DNA of 28,248 bases, taken from Clostridium sp. Its GTDB lineage: Bacteria > Bacillota_A > Clostridia > Lachnospirales > Lachnospiraceae. Positions 15,754 through 24,458 of this stretch are shown here, one piece after another. Below the pieces are notes generated by a model. It did not search any database, was not told the DNA's origin, and saw only the letters and a list, made by a program, of their open reading frames with translations. Every line of letters begins with the position of its first letter. The first letter of the stretch is position 1. The translations under genes and the position numbers were made by a program. The stretch lies in contig JAMPAW010000032.1 of the NCBI GenBank assembly GCA_023666975.1, positions 1 through 28,248 of the forward strand, written 5' to 3'.

Positions 15754-17130
15754 TCAATGCTCATATTTCTTTAGCGGCACAAATTCACTGAGTTTATCCC
15801 TGAATTCCAGCATACAGGTATACGACAATACCAGAAAAGTCTTTTGCTGCTCCTTTTCCAGTCTGGTTATCAATGTCTTATAGTCCTTTTCCACATAAAA
15901 TTTCGATGTGTCAAAATCCGCATATTTTAACCGGTTCTGCATATCATATGCCCTTTTTCCGGTAAAATAGAATCGCTTTGCGCCCGATGCCGCCTCGGTC
16001 AGCCGTTCAAATTCCACATCATAAATCCACGAGATATCCTTGCCGTCAGCATAATTATCATTGAGGCCAAACACGATATTCCCCTCTGGACGCTGCTGAA
16101 TCAAAAACTGCAAAACCTCATTAAATCCCGCCGGATTCTTTACCAGAACCAGATTCAGCATACACTCTCCCAGCTTGACCTGCTCCATTCTTCCGAAATG
16201 GGTAGTCAGACCGCCAAGCACGGAGACCATTTTCTCCTTCGGCAGCCCGACCAAATGTGCGATAACGGACGCCGCCAAAGCGTTATAGAGATTGTATCCG
16301 CCGGGAAGCATTACCTCGGTCTTTACCTTCCTGCCAAACCAGTCCATTTCGATTAACTCAGAATCATCTCTCCACTCCAGTACCTTTGTCAATGCCACAT
16401 CCGGAGTATGCCGCTGATAACCACACTGTTCACAGTAAAAACCGCCCAGATGGCCAAACGTGCGGTAACGGTACTGATATTTTGTTTTACAGCGAATGCA
16501 GTATACCGCATCGGATATATCCGAAGACGTCCCCTCATACAGCGGAGCATTTATTCCAAAATAGTGGATTTCCCGATTGGGAAGGTCACTCAAAGAGGTC
16601 GTCAGCGAACAGTCCGCATTCAGCACCAGCCTTACGTTTGGAAGCTGGCTCAAGCCCTCCCGGATTTTATTCACCGTAGTCAATACTTCTCCGTACCGGT
16701 CTAACTGGTCACGAAACACATTGGTCACCACGGCCGTCACATCCAGCTCCCCAAAGTGCTCCACAATCGATTTCAGTGCCGCCTCGTCACACTCAAGCAA
16801 TGCATAGTCCGTCTTCACCCGGCCGTTTATTCCGGCTGCTCCCACAAAGGCAGAGACAACACCGCCCAGCAGATTTGCCCCGGCGTCATTGCAAAAAACC
16901 GTGCTGCCATTCGCTTCCAGCATATCCCGTATCACATGACAGGTTGTTGTCTTACCGTTCGTTCCGGTCACACAGATAATCTTCATATCCTTAGCAAGAC
17001 GCCCCAAAATATCCGGACAAAGCTTCAGCACTACCTTGCCCGGAAGTGAAGTGCCGCCGCTCCCCATCAATTTCAATATCATCGTTGTAAATTTGCCGGC
17101 ACATACTGCCAGCACTGCACGCATACCCAT
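15754..17130 (-). CDS. murT: Lipid II isoglutaminyl synthase, Mur-ligase subunit MurT
   Basis: ATP-dependent Mur-ligase homologue that, with GatD, amidates the second residue of the lipid II stem peptide. It has 458 residues. The ATP-binding motif VTGTNGKTTT lies near residues 54-63. A four-cysteine zinc ribbon characteristic of MurT interrupts the central domain (CIRC at about 206, CEQC about 25 residues later). The C-terminal DUF1727 region includes FGLNDNYADGKDISWIYDVEF. GGGAG lies 6 nt before the ATG at 17130. It begins 18 nt after the epimerase-like gene. Confidence 0.95.
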   Translation of the reverse strand: MGMRAVLAVCAGKFTTMILKLMGSGGTSLPGKVVLKLCPDILGRLAKDMKIICVTGTNGKTTTCHVIRDMLEANGSTVFCNDAGANLLGGVVSAFVGAAGINGRVKTDYALLECDEAALKSIVEHFGELDVTAVVTNVFRDQLDRYGEVLTTVNKIREGLSQLPNVRLVLNADCSLTTSLSDLPNREIHYFGINAPLYEGTSSDISDAVYCIRCKTKYQYRYRTFGHLGGFYCEQCGYQRHTPDVALTKVLEWRDDSELIEMDWFGRKVKTEVMLPGGYNLYNALAASVIAHLVGLPKEKMVSVLGGLTTHFGRMEQVKLGECMLNLVLVKNPAGFNEVLQFLIQQRPEGNIVFGLNDNYADGKDISWIYDVEFERLTEAASGAKRFYFTGKRAYDMQNRLKYADFDTSKFYVEKDYKTLITRLEKEQQKTFLVLSYTCMLEFRDKLSEFVPLKKYEH

Positions 17131-17148
17131 ATTATTCTCCCGTTTTTC

Positions 17149-18024
17149 CTACCCGATCACAATCCGGTACTCTGCCGCAAACTCTTCACCCGGCTCTAAC
17201 ACATTTCCATATTCCCGCTCTTCCAATGTACCGCCAAATTCCTCCGCATCGCACCTGCCATACCAAGGCTCAATACAGATAAACGGTGCATTTTTCTTAG
17301 CTGGTGACCACAGACCAAACAGCGGCGTATCAAATTCCACCGTAAGATACGGACTCCCGTCCGGCTTACACAGGGAAACCTTTTTCGCCTGACTGCCCTC
17401 TACCACCAAAGCATCCTCATCAAACAAATGCTCTGTAACCTGCATTTTACCACCATTTGTCGCCAGCACATTGTCCCGTTTATATACCAGTCCGTTTTCA
17501 CTCAGCTTGGAATAGGTCAAATCCTTATCCGTATCAAACGCAATAAAATAGTCCGTCTGTTTCCCCTCTCCGTCTAACGGGCACATAAATGCCGGATGCC
17601 CGCCAATCGAAAAATACATCTGCTTGTCATCTTCATTGACAACCTTCCACAACACCTTTAACGTGTTCTCTTCTAACACATATCCTATCTCCAGCGTAAA
17701 GGCAAAAGGATATTTTTGAACGGTTGTCTCATCTGAGCTAAGGGAGAACCAGCATTCCGTACCGGTATTGGAGACAAGAGAAAACTCCATATCCCGCGCA
17801 AACCCGTGCTGTCCCATAGGGTATGCTTTTCCCTCATACAAAAATTCCTTATTCTTCAGACTGCCAACGATAGGAAACAATACCGGAGAGCTTCTCTTCC
17901 AAAACCTCTCGTCCGCATTCCACATATACTCCACGCCGCTTTCCTTCTTAACGATACCGGAAAGCTCTGCACCAAAATGATTGACGGTTACCTTTAACAT
18001 ATTATTTTCCAATATTGACTGCAT
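17149..18024 (-). CDS. Aldose 1-epimerase family protein (LacX-like)
   Basis: Galactose-mutarotase fold protein; family members interconvert sugar anomers or act on phosphosugars. It has 291 residues and a beta-rich chain. Family motifs: FPIVGSLKN near residue 50, GQHGFARDMEF with a conserved His, SIGGHPAFMCPL with the second His, and a late ICIEPWYGRCDAE carrying the acidic catalytic residue. It resembles the LacX-like subgroup rather than GalM. GGAGG lies 6 nt before the ATG at 18024. It heads the same-strand run epimerase-murT-gatD-CDF-peptidase, with an 18-nt gap to murT. The substrate is unknown. Confidence 0.88.
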   Translation of the reverse strand: MQSILENNMLKVTVNHFGAELSGIVKKESGVEYMWNADERFWKRSSPVLFPIVGSLKNKEFLYEGKAYPMGQHGFARDMEFSLVSNTGTECWFSLSSDETTVQKYPFAFTLEIGYVLEENTLKVLWKVVNEDDKQMYFSIGGHPAFMCPLDGEGKQTDYFIAFDTDKDLTYSKLSENGLVYKRDNVLATNGGKMQVTEHLFDEDALVVEGSQAKKVSLCKPDGSPYLTVEFDTPLFGLWSPAKKNAPFICIEPWYGRCDAEEFGGTLEEREYGNVLEPGEEFAAEYRIVIG

Positions 18025-18047
18025 ATTTCTCCTCCGATTATTCTAAT

Positions 18048-18156
18048 CATTATACTCGCAAACGAAATTGATTACCAAATTCAACATTTCACTGCGGTAT
18101 ATGCAGTTAAACTAAGCATTTGCCTTCGGCAAATACTAAGGTTAACTAGTATAATG
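18048..18156 (+). repeat. 103-bp dispersed repeat, copy 2, with 9-bp terminal inverted repeats
   Basis: The shared repeat is 18050-18152; here the ends extend to perfect 9-bp inverted termini CATTATACT (18048-18056) and AGTATAATG (18148-18156). The internal hairpin arms are 18106-18124 and 18128-18146 with loop TTC. It lies in the 171-bp gap between the SMC-like gene's stop codon and the epimerase gene. Size, termini, hairpin and lack of coding capacity resemble a small MITE or palindromic intergenic repeat. Confidence 0.85.
18049..18078 (-). promoter_or_regulatory. Possible promoter of the epimerase-murT-gatD operon, formed by repeat copy 2
   Basis: On minus a perfect TATAAT (18049-18054) stands 24 nt before the epimerase start, with a poor -35 candidate (TTGGTA, 18073-18078) at 18 bp. 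Both boxes lie in the end of the 103-bp repeat; the TATAAT is produced by its terminal inverted repeat. The -35 is weak, so confidence is limited. Confidence 0.45.
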
Positions 18157-18195
18157 TGACTTATTATACCTTTTTCGATAACGAAAGTCTACACC

Positions 18196-21100
18196 TTATA
18201 TAAAGTCAAAGGTCGCCTGACTGTATTCCAGATTTTCATACTCAATCTCCTCCTGCTCCACCTGGCTTCGGTAATCCACCACAACGGTCTGCTGCCTGCC
18301 TCCCACAAGCTGCTGTCCCAATATGTAGTTGACATCAAACCGGTTCGTAATCGCAGGCGTTGCCCCTCTTGCCGGAACAATCAACTGCACATTATTTGTC
18401 TTAAGCAGTGCAAAAATCGGCTCCCAGATATAGATGTCTTTCGCCGCACCAAAAGGATTATCAATAAAGATTACTTTTTTCAGTTCATTTGCTTCCGCCT
18501 CCGGCGCATACATTCCGGAAATATAATTAATAATCGAAACCAGAAATTGTATATAAATACCCTGAGACTGCCCGGTGCTTCCCACGGCCTCCTCATAGCG
18601 CAGATACCGGCTCTGCTCCTTCATCCTCTCCCGCTTGTACAGTTTTAACTTAATGGCATTCATATCCGTAACCATGACGCCAAACAATTTTTTCAGCAGC
18701 AGCCTTCCCTTCATATATTTCATCCGGTCATTGCCGTCACTAAACCGGTCCGCACCATTGACCACCTCATCAATATAATCCGACATCCGCTGTTTGATAA
18801 ACTCATCTTTCACATATGGAACCGAAAGGCTTATCATCTGTATCATCTCTCCGTCTAACTGAATGCGGGACAGCTTCGGGAGCTTTTCCAATTCTGTACG
18901 CACATCTCTGCAGCGCTCAATACACTGGTTCTCAAAATTATTTTTGATTGCCTCCATATCTTCAATGCCGCGCTCCACCCGTTCCTTTTCCAGTGCGATA
19001 TAGGATATCATCTCCCGGATATTGGCCAGCAGTGCTTTCGCCTGCTCATAGGTTTCCGGCAGCTCCACATCTTCACGGACCGAAGCGGACAGTTCAAATG
19101 CGCCCATCGTATAGAACGTGTCAGCTGTCTGCGCCTTGTAGTTTAACAACTCCTGCTTTGCCCTGGACAGGGACTTATTACTCCGGTCAAAGCCCAGCAG
19201 ACTCTCCTCAAAAATCTGCCGGATTTCCTCCTGTCCCTTTACCAGAACAACCGCTTCCTGCGTGTCAATATTTTCATTCTCTACAATACGCTTCACATCT
19301 TTATATAAATCAATTATCACGCTGTTGTTTTTCACATACTGCTGATACTGCTTATGGAAATCTTTTATCTCCTCCTGCAGCTTCTTTAAGATACGGTCAC
19401 CCTCGGCAATAGCCTGAACTGCCTCCTCTCTGGCCACTGGTCCGTTATCCCCGTCAAACTCATCAAACGTCTCCTGGCCAAATCGCTCCTTCAATGCCAA
19501 AACTGCCTGCTCTATGCGCCCCTCCACGCGGGCCTCATCATGTTCCTTTTTCTTATATTCCTCTTTAAGCTGGTCATACCGGACAGAAAGACGGGATAAA
19601 TGTATACTCATGCGGTTAATCAGCTCTTCCTCCGCCGGATGCAGCTCTCCCTGTTCTCTTAACTGCTCCAGCCTGTCAAGGTCTATCCCCCGCCGCCGGA
19701 TAATTTTGAGCCCTCTTTCCATGCTCTCCGACAGGGCAGCAATGAGCTTATGCTTATCTTCCAGCACAACCGCATCCTGTTCCACCACTGTTCTCGCCGC
19801 CAGAAATTCCGCTCTCATCTGTTCCTCCGGAATATTAACCGCAGTAAAATTTCCCTCCACATAATATTCCCGGTAAATGTCTTCCCAGTCCGTAAGAACT
19901 TCCTTTATCTGCTCCTCCATATGGATAATCTGGCCGCCAATCTCTTCCCTTTTCAGGGAAACCGCCTCTTTATTCGATGCCGCTTTTGCCGTATCTGCTT
20001 CCAGACGCTTCACCTCTGCATGGTAAAAATCAAGCCGCTCCTTCGCCTCGTCAGCCAGATCACTCTTTGCCGCAACACCTGCCAGTTTCATCTGCTCATC
20101 TCTGTTGGTGAGCAGTGTATTCTCTATCGTCTCTGCCTCTTCCCGCTGCCTGCGCAGATGTGCAGATATCCTCTCTATATCGGCCTCCAGACTGTCTATG
20201 TTCCTCCTGCACTCTAACAGCTCTTCCCTCTTTTGCTGCACCTCATTTTCCGCATTGAGGAAATTCCCGTCGTTAAGTCCGACCGTATAGGACAGGTCCT
20301 CATCATATACCTGTTCCATTTCCCTAAAGCGTTCCAGCTCCTCTAACAGCTCGGCAAGCCTTTTTTCCAGACGGGTCGTCTCCACTGCAAGCGCATTTTC
20401 CTCTAAAAATACATTCTTATCCTTCGCCACCAGTAAAACGCCTTCCTGGCTCTGCGGAATATATGGGGATTCCAATACATTTTGGTCATAAATCGGAACC
20501 GCCTGATTTTTCAAATCAATCGTTCCGATTCTCTCGTCTTCCAGGAGAATGTCAAACTGCTTTGTCACTACTCCGTAGGGCAGAAGCGGAAAACGCTCCA
20601 GCAAATCCTCCCTGTTCGCTCTTGGCAGCGCAGAGAGGTAATCCACTCCCGAAAGGGCAAAATCTCCATGTCGGCTCTCCAAATAATCCTTGACTGTAGA
20701 GACTGCCTGCGATTCTTCCAAAATCCGCCCCTCTTTCACCTGCTCCAAATGACGGTTGACCCCGGCGATTCTCTTCTCCAAATCGGACATGGCAATCCTA
20801 TGTTTAAATGCCCTCTCCCTTATTACATCATAAAGGGCCGTTATATCCTGCGTGCCATAGACCTGCGTCATCTTTTTGATCCGTTCCTGATTGAGCGTAT
20901 ACTCGCCATGCTTTTGCTCAGCCCTTTGCAGTGCAGCCTCGGACGCCGCCAGCACCTCCTGTTCTGCATAGAGCTGCCGCTGCTTTTCATTTAACTGTTC
21001 GATATCCGACAAATACTCCTGCTCTGCCCGTGCCTTGCGCTCTCTAAGCGTCTGTTCCTCCTGCCGTAAGTCCTCGCGTAAATCCTTTATATCGCTCAAC

Positions 21101-22707
21101 ACCAGAACGGAAATTTCCTTGCGGACATCTCTTATTTCTTCCATCCTCCGCTGATATTCCTCAGCGAAATGTTCCCGGTGGCTCTTTGCCACAGCCAGCG
21201 CCACTGTCCCCTCTTCATGTATTCTCGCAAGGGATTCCAGCTCGGCATCCAATCCATTCAACTCCTGTTTTCTCTCGTCAAGCCGGCTTCTAATACTTTT
21301 CAGCCTGTCATCATCTAATTTCTTCTTCGCCGCAGCCAGACTATGCAGCTTTGACAGCTGGTCGGAATTCGTGTCGGAAGCTGCCGCTATCACGGCCTGA
21401 TTCTCCTCCATCTGCGCCTTATCCTTGATATAGCGAAGATAGTCGTTGATACTCTCTTTTAAATCCAACTCCGCTTTTGCCTGTTCAAGCTCCCCGGCCG
21501 CTGCTTTAACCTGACTGGAAAGTTCCTCCATTTCCGCCCTCAAATCTGCCAAATCATACCGGTCCTTGAGAATCTTAAGGCTCTCAATTCTTTTTCTCTC
21601 CGAGTGAAGACGGTTCTCCATCTGCTCTCTTTCCTGCTCCATGCGGGCTATTTCCTCCTCGCCTTTGCGGCTCAGCGATTCGCCTGTCACATAAATATCT
21701 GCCAGAGTCCGGGAAACCTTGTCCCGTTCCTCATAGAGAGATAGAAATGAGGACACCTTTCCTTCCAACAAATGCATAAGCTCCGCTTCCCGGTCAAAAT
21801 TGGCGATCTCACTCTTCTTTCTGGAAAGCTCCACCAGCTTATCCTTAATATCCAGCAGCGTCCGTGCCATATCTTCATTGACATCACTCTGCTCAGTCTT
21901 AACGAGAAAGGCTTTCTCAATAATCTCCTCAATCAGCAAATCCTCAACCACTTTACGGGTAGTTTTGTAATGAGATTCAAAATAAGTGCGGACATGTCCC
22001 TCCGTCCGGTTAATGCCCCTGATAATTTCCCACTGGCTCTCAAACAAGCCATACCCGCTGATAAAGCGCTGGTACTCCCCTTTGCGCTCAAAGACATGGA
22101 CCTTAAGGCTTAAATTATTTCTGGAAAGCGTCTTCAGATAATTCTTAAGCCCCGTATAGGTAATCCTCTCTTTGCTGTTTTGCAGCGGCAGATTAACGAT
22201 ATCATTCTCGTTGTAATCCCGATAAAAAATGCAGTAATTAAAATATTCAATCGCCGCACTGTCTCTCACGGGTGCTGTCCCCGCTCTTGCAGAGTCCGCA
22301 GCCTGCACTTCGGTACTCTCGCCATCTGCGTCCCCGCTATCAGAAAAAGCCATCTGTCCATTGTCTACCGAATCCACTTCCCTTGCTTTCCTCGCACAGA
22401 ATCCGGTAGTCATGTAACGAAATCCTTCTTTGATATCCTTGTCATCTAATTTCCACTCTACCAGCGAATGAATCGTGGTATTTCCTCCACCGTTGCGAAA
22501 AAGCTTCTCCACGGGCTGCTTATCATCAAGCGTACAATTGGGAATAAGATTTTGCAGCAGCAACAGCATCAGCACACTTTTGCCGCCACCGTTCGCCAGA
22601 TCATACAATGTATTTTTCCCATACATACGCATGGAAAAATCATCATAGCTCTGGGTTCCAAAATTATATTTTACATTATTTACTCTGATTCGGTTTATAT
22701 TTGGCAT
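18196..22707 (-). CDS. Giant SMC/MukB-like coiled-coil ATPase
   Basis: A 1503-residue protein built like an SMC molecule. An N-terminal ATPase half (residues 1 to about 330) contains LANGGGKSVLMLLL (Lys43, Ser44). Long Glu/Lys/Gln-rich coiled coils span about 330-660 and 790-1330. A globular hinge-like segment between them (about 670-775) includes LLPYGVVTKQFDILLED and TIDLKNQAVPIYDQNV. The C-terminal ATPase half has a signature-like GSTGQSQGIYIQF (near 1376) and Walker B KKVIFIDNPFGAAKD (near 1415). The P-loop lacks its first Gly (Leu instead) and the residue after the Walker B Asp is Asn, not Glu. A Ser/Asp/Ala-rich insert lies near 115-150. AAAGGA precedes the ATG by 6 nt. It is encoded 109 nt after a DUF6063-like gene. 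Likely a DNA-organising or defence-type SMC relative; the precise function is unknown. Confidence 0.85.
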   Translation of the reverse strand: MPNINRIRVNNVKYNFGTQSYDDFSMRMYGKNTLYDLANGGGKSVLMLLLLQNLIPNCTLDDKQPVEKLFRNGGGNTTIHSLVEWKLDDKDIKEGFRYMTTGFCARKAREVDSVDNGQMAFSDSGDADGESTEVQAADSARAGTAPVRDSAAIEYFNYCIFYRDYNENDIVNLPLQNSKERITYTGLKNYLKTLSRNNLSLKVHVFERKGEYQRFISGYGLFESQWEIIRGINRTEGHVRTYFESHYKTTRKVVEDLLIEEIIEKAFLVKTEQSDVNEDMARTLLDIKDKLVELSRKKSEIANFDREAELMHLLEGKVSSFLSLYEERDKVSRTLADIYVTGESLSRKGEEEIARMEQEREQMENRLHSERKRIESLKILKDRYDLADLRAEMEELSSQVKAAAGELEQAKAELDLKESINDYLRYIKDKAQMEENQAVIAAASDTNSDQLSKLHSLAAAKKKLDDDRLKSIRSRLDERKQELNGLDAELESLARIHEEGTVALAVAKSHREHFAEEYQRRMEEIRDVRKEISVLVLSDIKDLREDLRQEEQTLRERKARAEQEYLSDIEQLNEKQRQLYAEQEVLAASEAALQRAEQKHGEYTLNQERIKKMTQVYGTQDITALYDVIRERAFKHRIAMSDLEKRIAGVNRHLEQVKEGRILEESQAVSTVKDYLESRHGDFALSGVDYLSALPRANREDLLERFPLLPYGVVTKQFDILLEDERIGTIDLKNQAVPIYDQNVLESPYIPQSQEGVLLVAKDKNVFLEENALAVETTRLEKRLAELLEELERFREMEQVYDEDLSYTVGLNDGNFLNAENEVQQKREELLECRRNIDSLEADIERISAHLRRQREEAETIENTLLTNRDEQMKLAGVAAKSDLADEAKERLDFYHAEVKRLEADTAKAASNKEAVSLKREEIGGQIIHMEEQIKEVLTDWEDIYREYYVEGNFTAVNIPEEQMRAEFLAARTVVEQDAVVLEDKHKLIAALSESMERGLKIIRRRGIDLDRLEQLREQGELHPAEEELINRMSIHLSRLSVRYDQLKEEYKKKEHDEARVEGRIEQAVLALKERFGQETFDEFDGDNGPVAREEAVQAIAEGDRILKKLQEEIKDFHKQYQQYVKNNSVIIDLYKDVKRIVENENIDTQEAVVLVKGQEEIRQIFEESLLGFDRSNKSLSRAKQELLNYKAQTADTFYTMGAFELSASVREDVELPETYEQAKALLANIREMISYIALEKERVERGIEDMEAIKNNFENQCIERCRDVRTELEKLPKLSRIQLDGEMIQMISLSVPYVKDEFIKQRMSDYIDEVVNGADRFSDGNDRMKYMKGRLLLKKLFGVMVTDMNAIKLKLYKRERMKEQSRYLRYEEAVGSTGQSQGIYIQFLVSIINYISGMYAPEAEANELKKVIFIDNPFGAAKDIYIWEPIFALLKTNNVQLIVPARGATPAITNRFDVNYILGQQLVGGRQQTVVVDYRSQVEQEEIEYENLEYSQATFDFI

Positions 22708-22776
22708 AATGATTCCTTTACTAAAATTTGAAAATATGAGGTTTTATAACCGCCTGTCTTTCTGTCCAACTTTTTG

Positions 22777-22805
22777 ATTTTATCACTCTATACCCGTTTT
22801 TTCAA
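22777..22805 (-). promoter_or_regulatory. Promoter of the SMC-like gene
   Basis: On minus, TTGAAA (22800-22805), a 17-bp spacer and TAAAAT (22777-22782) stand in the 109-bp gap before the SMC-like gene. It would let the ATPase be made separately from its small partner, although read-through from upstream is also possible. Confidence 0.65.
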
Positions 22806-22816
22806 GAACAGGGAGG

Positions 22817-23527
22817 TCATTGTCCGTCTGTCCCCGACAGCGCATCATAGATTTGTCCCCTATACTCCTCAAAATAATGCTCCACCACTGCCTGAAACCG
22901 CTCCGTGGGATAGTAGCGCCGATTCACTTCCACAAACAGCTTCTCACCTACCAGAAAATTCAAGGTCAGCTTGACAAAACTCGCCTTTGACGCACGGGAC
23001 GCCCTTATCTCCTCCTGATCCTCTGTTGTACTTGCCGGCAGCTCGTCCCATAAAAGTGCAACCGTGCGAAAGCTCTCCTGTTTTTCCTCCTCGATGTCAT
23101 AGACGGCGATATCCTTTGTAAACACGGACAACGCCTTCGTCACCTCTTCGATGATATTCTCAAGTTTGATGTATTCTTTAAACTGATAGGAGGCTGAATC
23201 GGAGTAGAAGGACAACAATATCTCATACATGATAAAATAACACAGATACAACTCACGGTTATAGCGGACACCGATATGTTTCTTCAGTTCCTCATTGGTA
23301 TAGCCAAAAATCCGGTTCCCCTCCCCGGCAGACAGAAAAAGGCTCTCTTTATACTCATAGATACTCAGATTGAGTTTTTTGAGGATAACGCCGACAATCT
23401 CGTAGACCTCTGCATTACCGTAGTAATCGTCATACAGAGCACCATTTGCTCCGCTCCTGCTGATATCCTCTCCTGTAATCAGCCTTGCATAGATGTCCAT
23501 TGCTTTTTCCAAATTTTTCATCTCCAT
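22817..23527 (-). CDS. DUF6063-like small protein, probable partner of the SMC-like ATPase
   Basis: A 236-residue soluble acidic protein without signal or membrane helices. From memory it resembles family DUF6063, which I associate with large coiled-coil ATPases in Clostridia. The N-terminal half is helical (LEKAMDIYARLITGEDISR). The C-terminal segment SFVKLTLNFLVGEKLFVEVNRRYYPTERF has the pattern of a winged-helix unit, similar in size and build to the MksE/JetB (KITE) subunits of MukBEF-type complexes. It is encoded directly before the SMC-like gene on the same strand, as small subunits usually are. AGGG lies 8 nt before the ATG at 23527; an in-frame ATG two codons on is an alternative. Partnership is inference from position and build. 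Confidence 0.65.
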   Translation of the reverse strand: MEMKNLEKAMDIYARLITGEDISRSGANGALYDDYYGNAEVYEIVGVILKKLNLSIYEYKESLFLSAGEGNRIFGYTNEELKKHIGVRYNRELYLCYFIMYEILLSFYSDSASYQFKEYIKLENIIEEVTKALSVFTKDIAVYDIEEEKQESFRTVALLWDELPASTTEDQEEIRASRASKASFVKLTLNFLVGEKLFVEVNRRYYPTERFQAVVEHYFEEYRGQIYDALSGTDGQ

Positions 23528-23629
23528 TTATTTATCCCTGTCCTCTCTACAATCAGGCATTCCGGCAGTGTAATCATGTGAAACCGGCATCTGCGGTTCC
23601 GTGTTCACAGCGCATTCATCATCAGCCTG

Positions 23630-24385
23630 TCATTTTATCTCATATGCCGTATACTCCCTGTCAAAATGGTATCCCAGCTTCTTCGCCAGACCTACCGACA
23701 TCAGATTCTGCGCATCCCAGCTCGGAAGCCATTCCCTGTCCAGGCACTCCAAAATGAGCTTTGCCGCACAGGCATAGGCAAGCCCCTTTCGCCTGTGATC
23801 CGCTCTGGTGTCCACTTGAATCTCGATTCCGTTACGAAATCCCGAATAGGAAGAACAGCTTGCCACAATCTCCTCCCCTTGTAAAATGACCACACCCAGT
23901 CCGTACCGTCGGTATAGATCATAATCCGGATAATTTGCCATTCCATCCCTGCACCAGTCAAGCAAAAGACAGCGGTTAAACAAAGCCTCGTCGATCACTG
24001 CGGCCCTGTACTCCGCAGACAGGTCCGAAACTGCCTGTTCCAGCCGATTCCTGTCAAAAATGTCCTGCTCTTTTTTTATCGCATAACGGACTACTTTTTT
24101 TGCCCTGCCGCCATAACAATCCTCAATGACTCCGTTCCAGCCATCATGCTCCGGAACCAAAATCATATCCGCTTTCCCACAGTCCGCTTTCCACCGCACC
24201 AGTTCCCGGTTCGGCCGGCCTGCAAGAAACTGAAAATCACCTAAGACCACGGCTCCACAGGTCGGATTCTCCTCATCATCGACATAGACATCACCCATAA
24301 TTCCCTGCATGGCTGACCAGATACAGCCCTCCTGCCAGCCGGCAAATAAATCTTCCGCTTTTTGCAGATTTGCTAATCTTTTCAT
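23630..24385 (-). CDS. GNAT acetyltransferase (GNAT_acetyltran/ZmaR-like group)
   Basis: Acetyl-CoA-dependent N-acetyltransferase fold. The C-terminal half shows the acetyl-CoA site as VDTRADHRRKGLAYACAAKL (beta strand, then R-x-x-G-x-A), followed by PSWDAQNLMSVGLAKKLGY, a pattern typical of the PF12746-type group that includes the zwittermicin resistance protein ZmaR. The N-terminal half is a degenerate second GNAT-like lobe (GDFQFLAGRPNRELV). The frame can start at a GTG at 24409, but the ATG at 24385 has an AAGG-type site and begins MKRLANLQKAEDLF, so 251 residues is preferred. It lies 102 nt upstream of the DUF6063-like gene, same strand. The substrate is unknown; a link to the SMC pair is only positional. 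Confidence 0.85.
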   Translation of the reverse strand: MKRLANLQKAEDLFAGWQEGCIWSAMQGIMGDVYVDDEENPTCGAVVLGDFQFLAGRPNRELVRWKADCGKADMILVPEHDGWNGVIEDCYGGRAKKVVRYAIKKEQDIFDRNRLEQAVSDLSAEYRAAVIDEALFNRCLLLDWCRDGMANYPDYDLYRRYGLGVVILQGEEIVASCSSYSGFRNGIEIQVDTRADHRRKGLAYACAAKLILECLDREWLPSWDAQNLMSVGLAKKLGYHFDREYTAYEIK

Positions 24386-24458
24386 CACTGCCTTACCCTT
24401 TCTATCCACAATATTTTTATAAATACTTTTACAACCGTTGGCTTACCGCTCTCATCCA

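Noticed and set aside
18157..18190. Short hairpin TTTCG-TTAT-CGAAA after the SMC-like gene, considered as its terminator.
   Set aside because: The stem is only 5 bp and is followed on minus by AAAGGTATAAT, not by a T-run.
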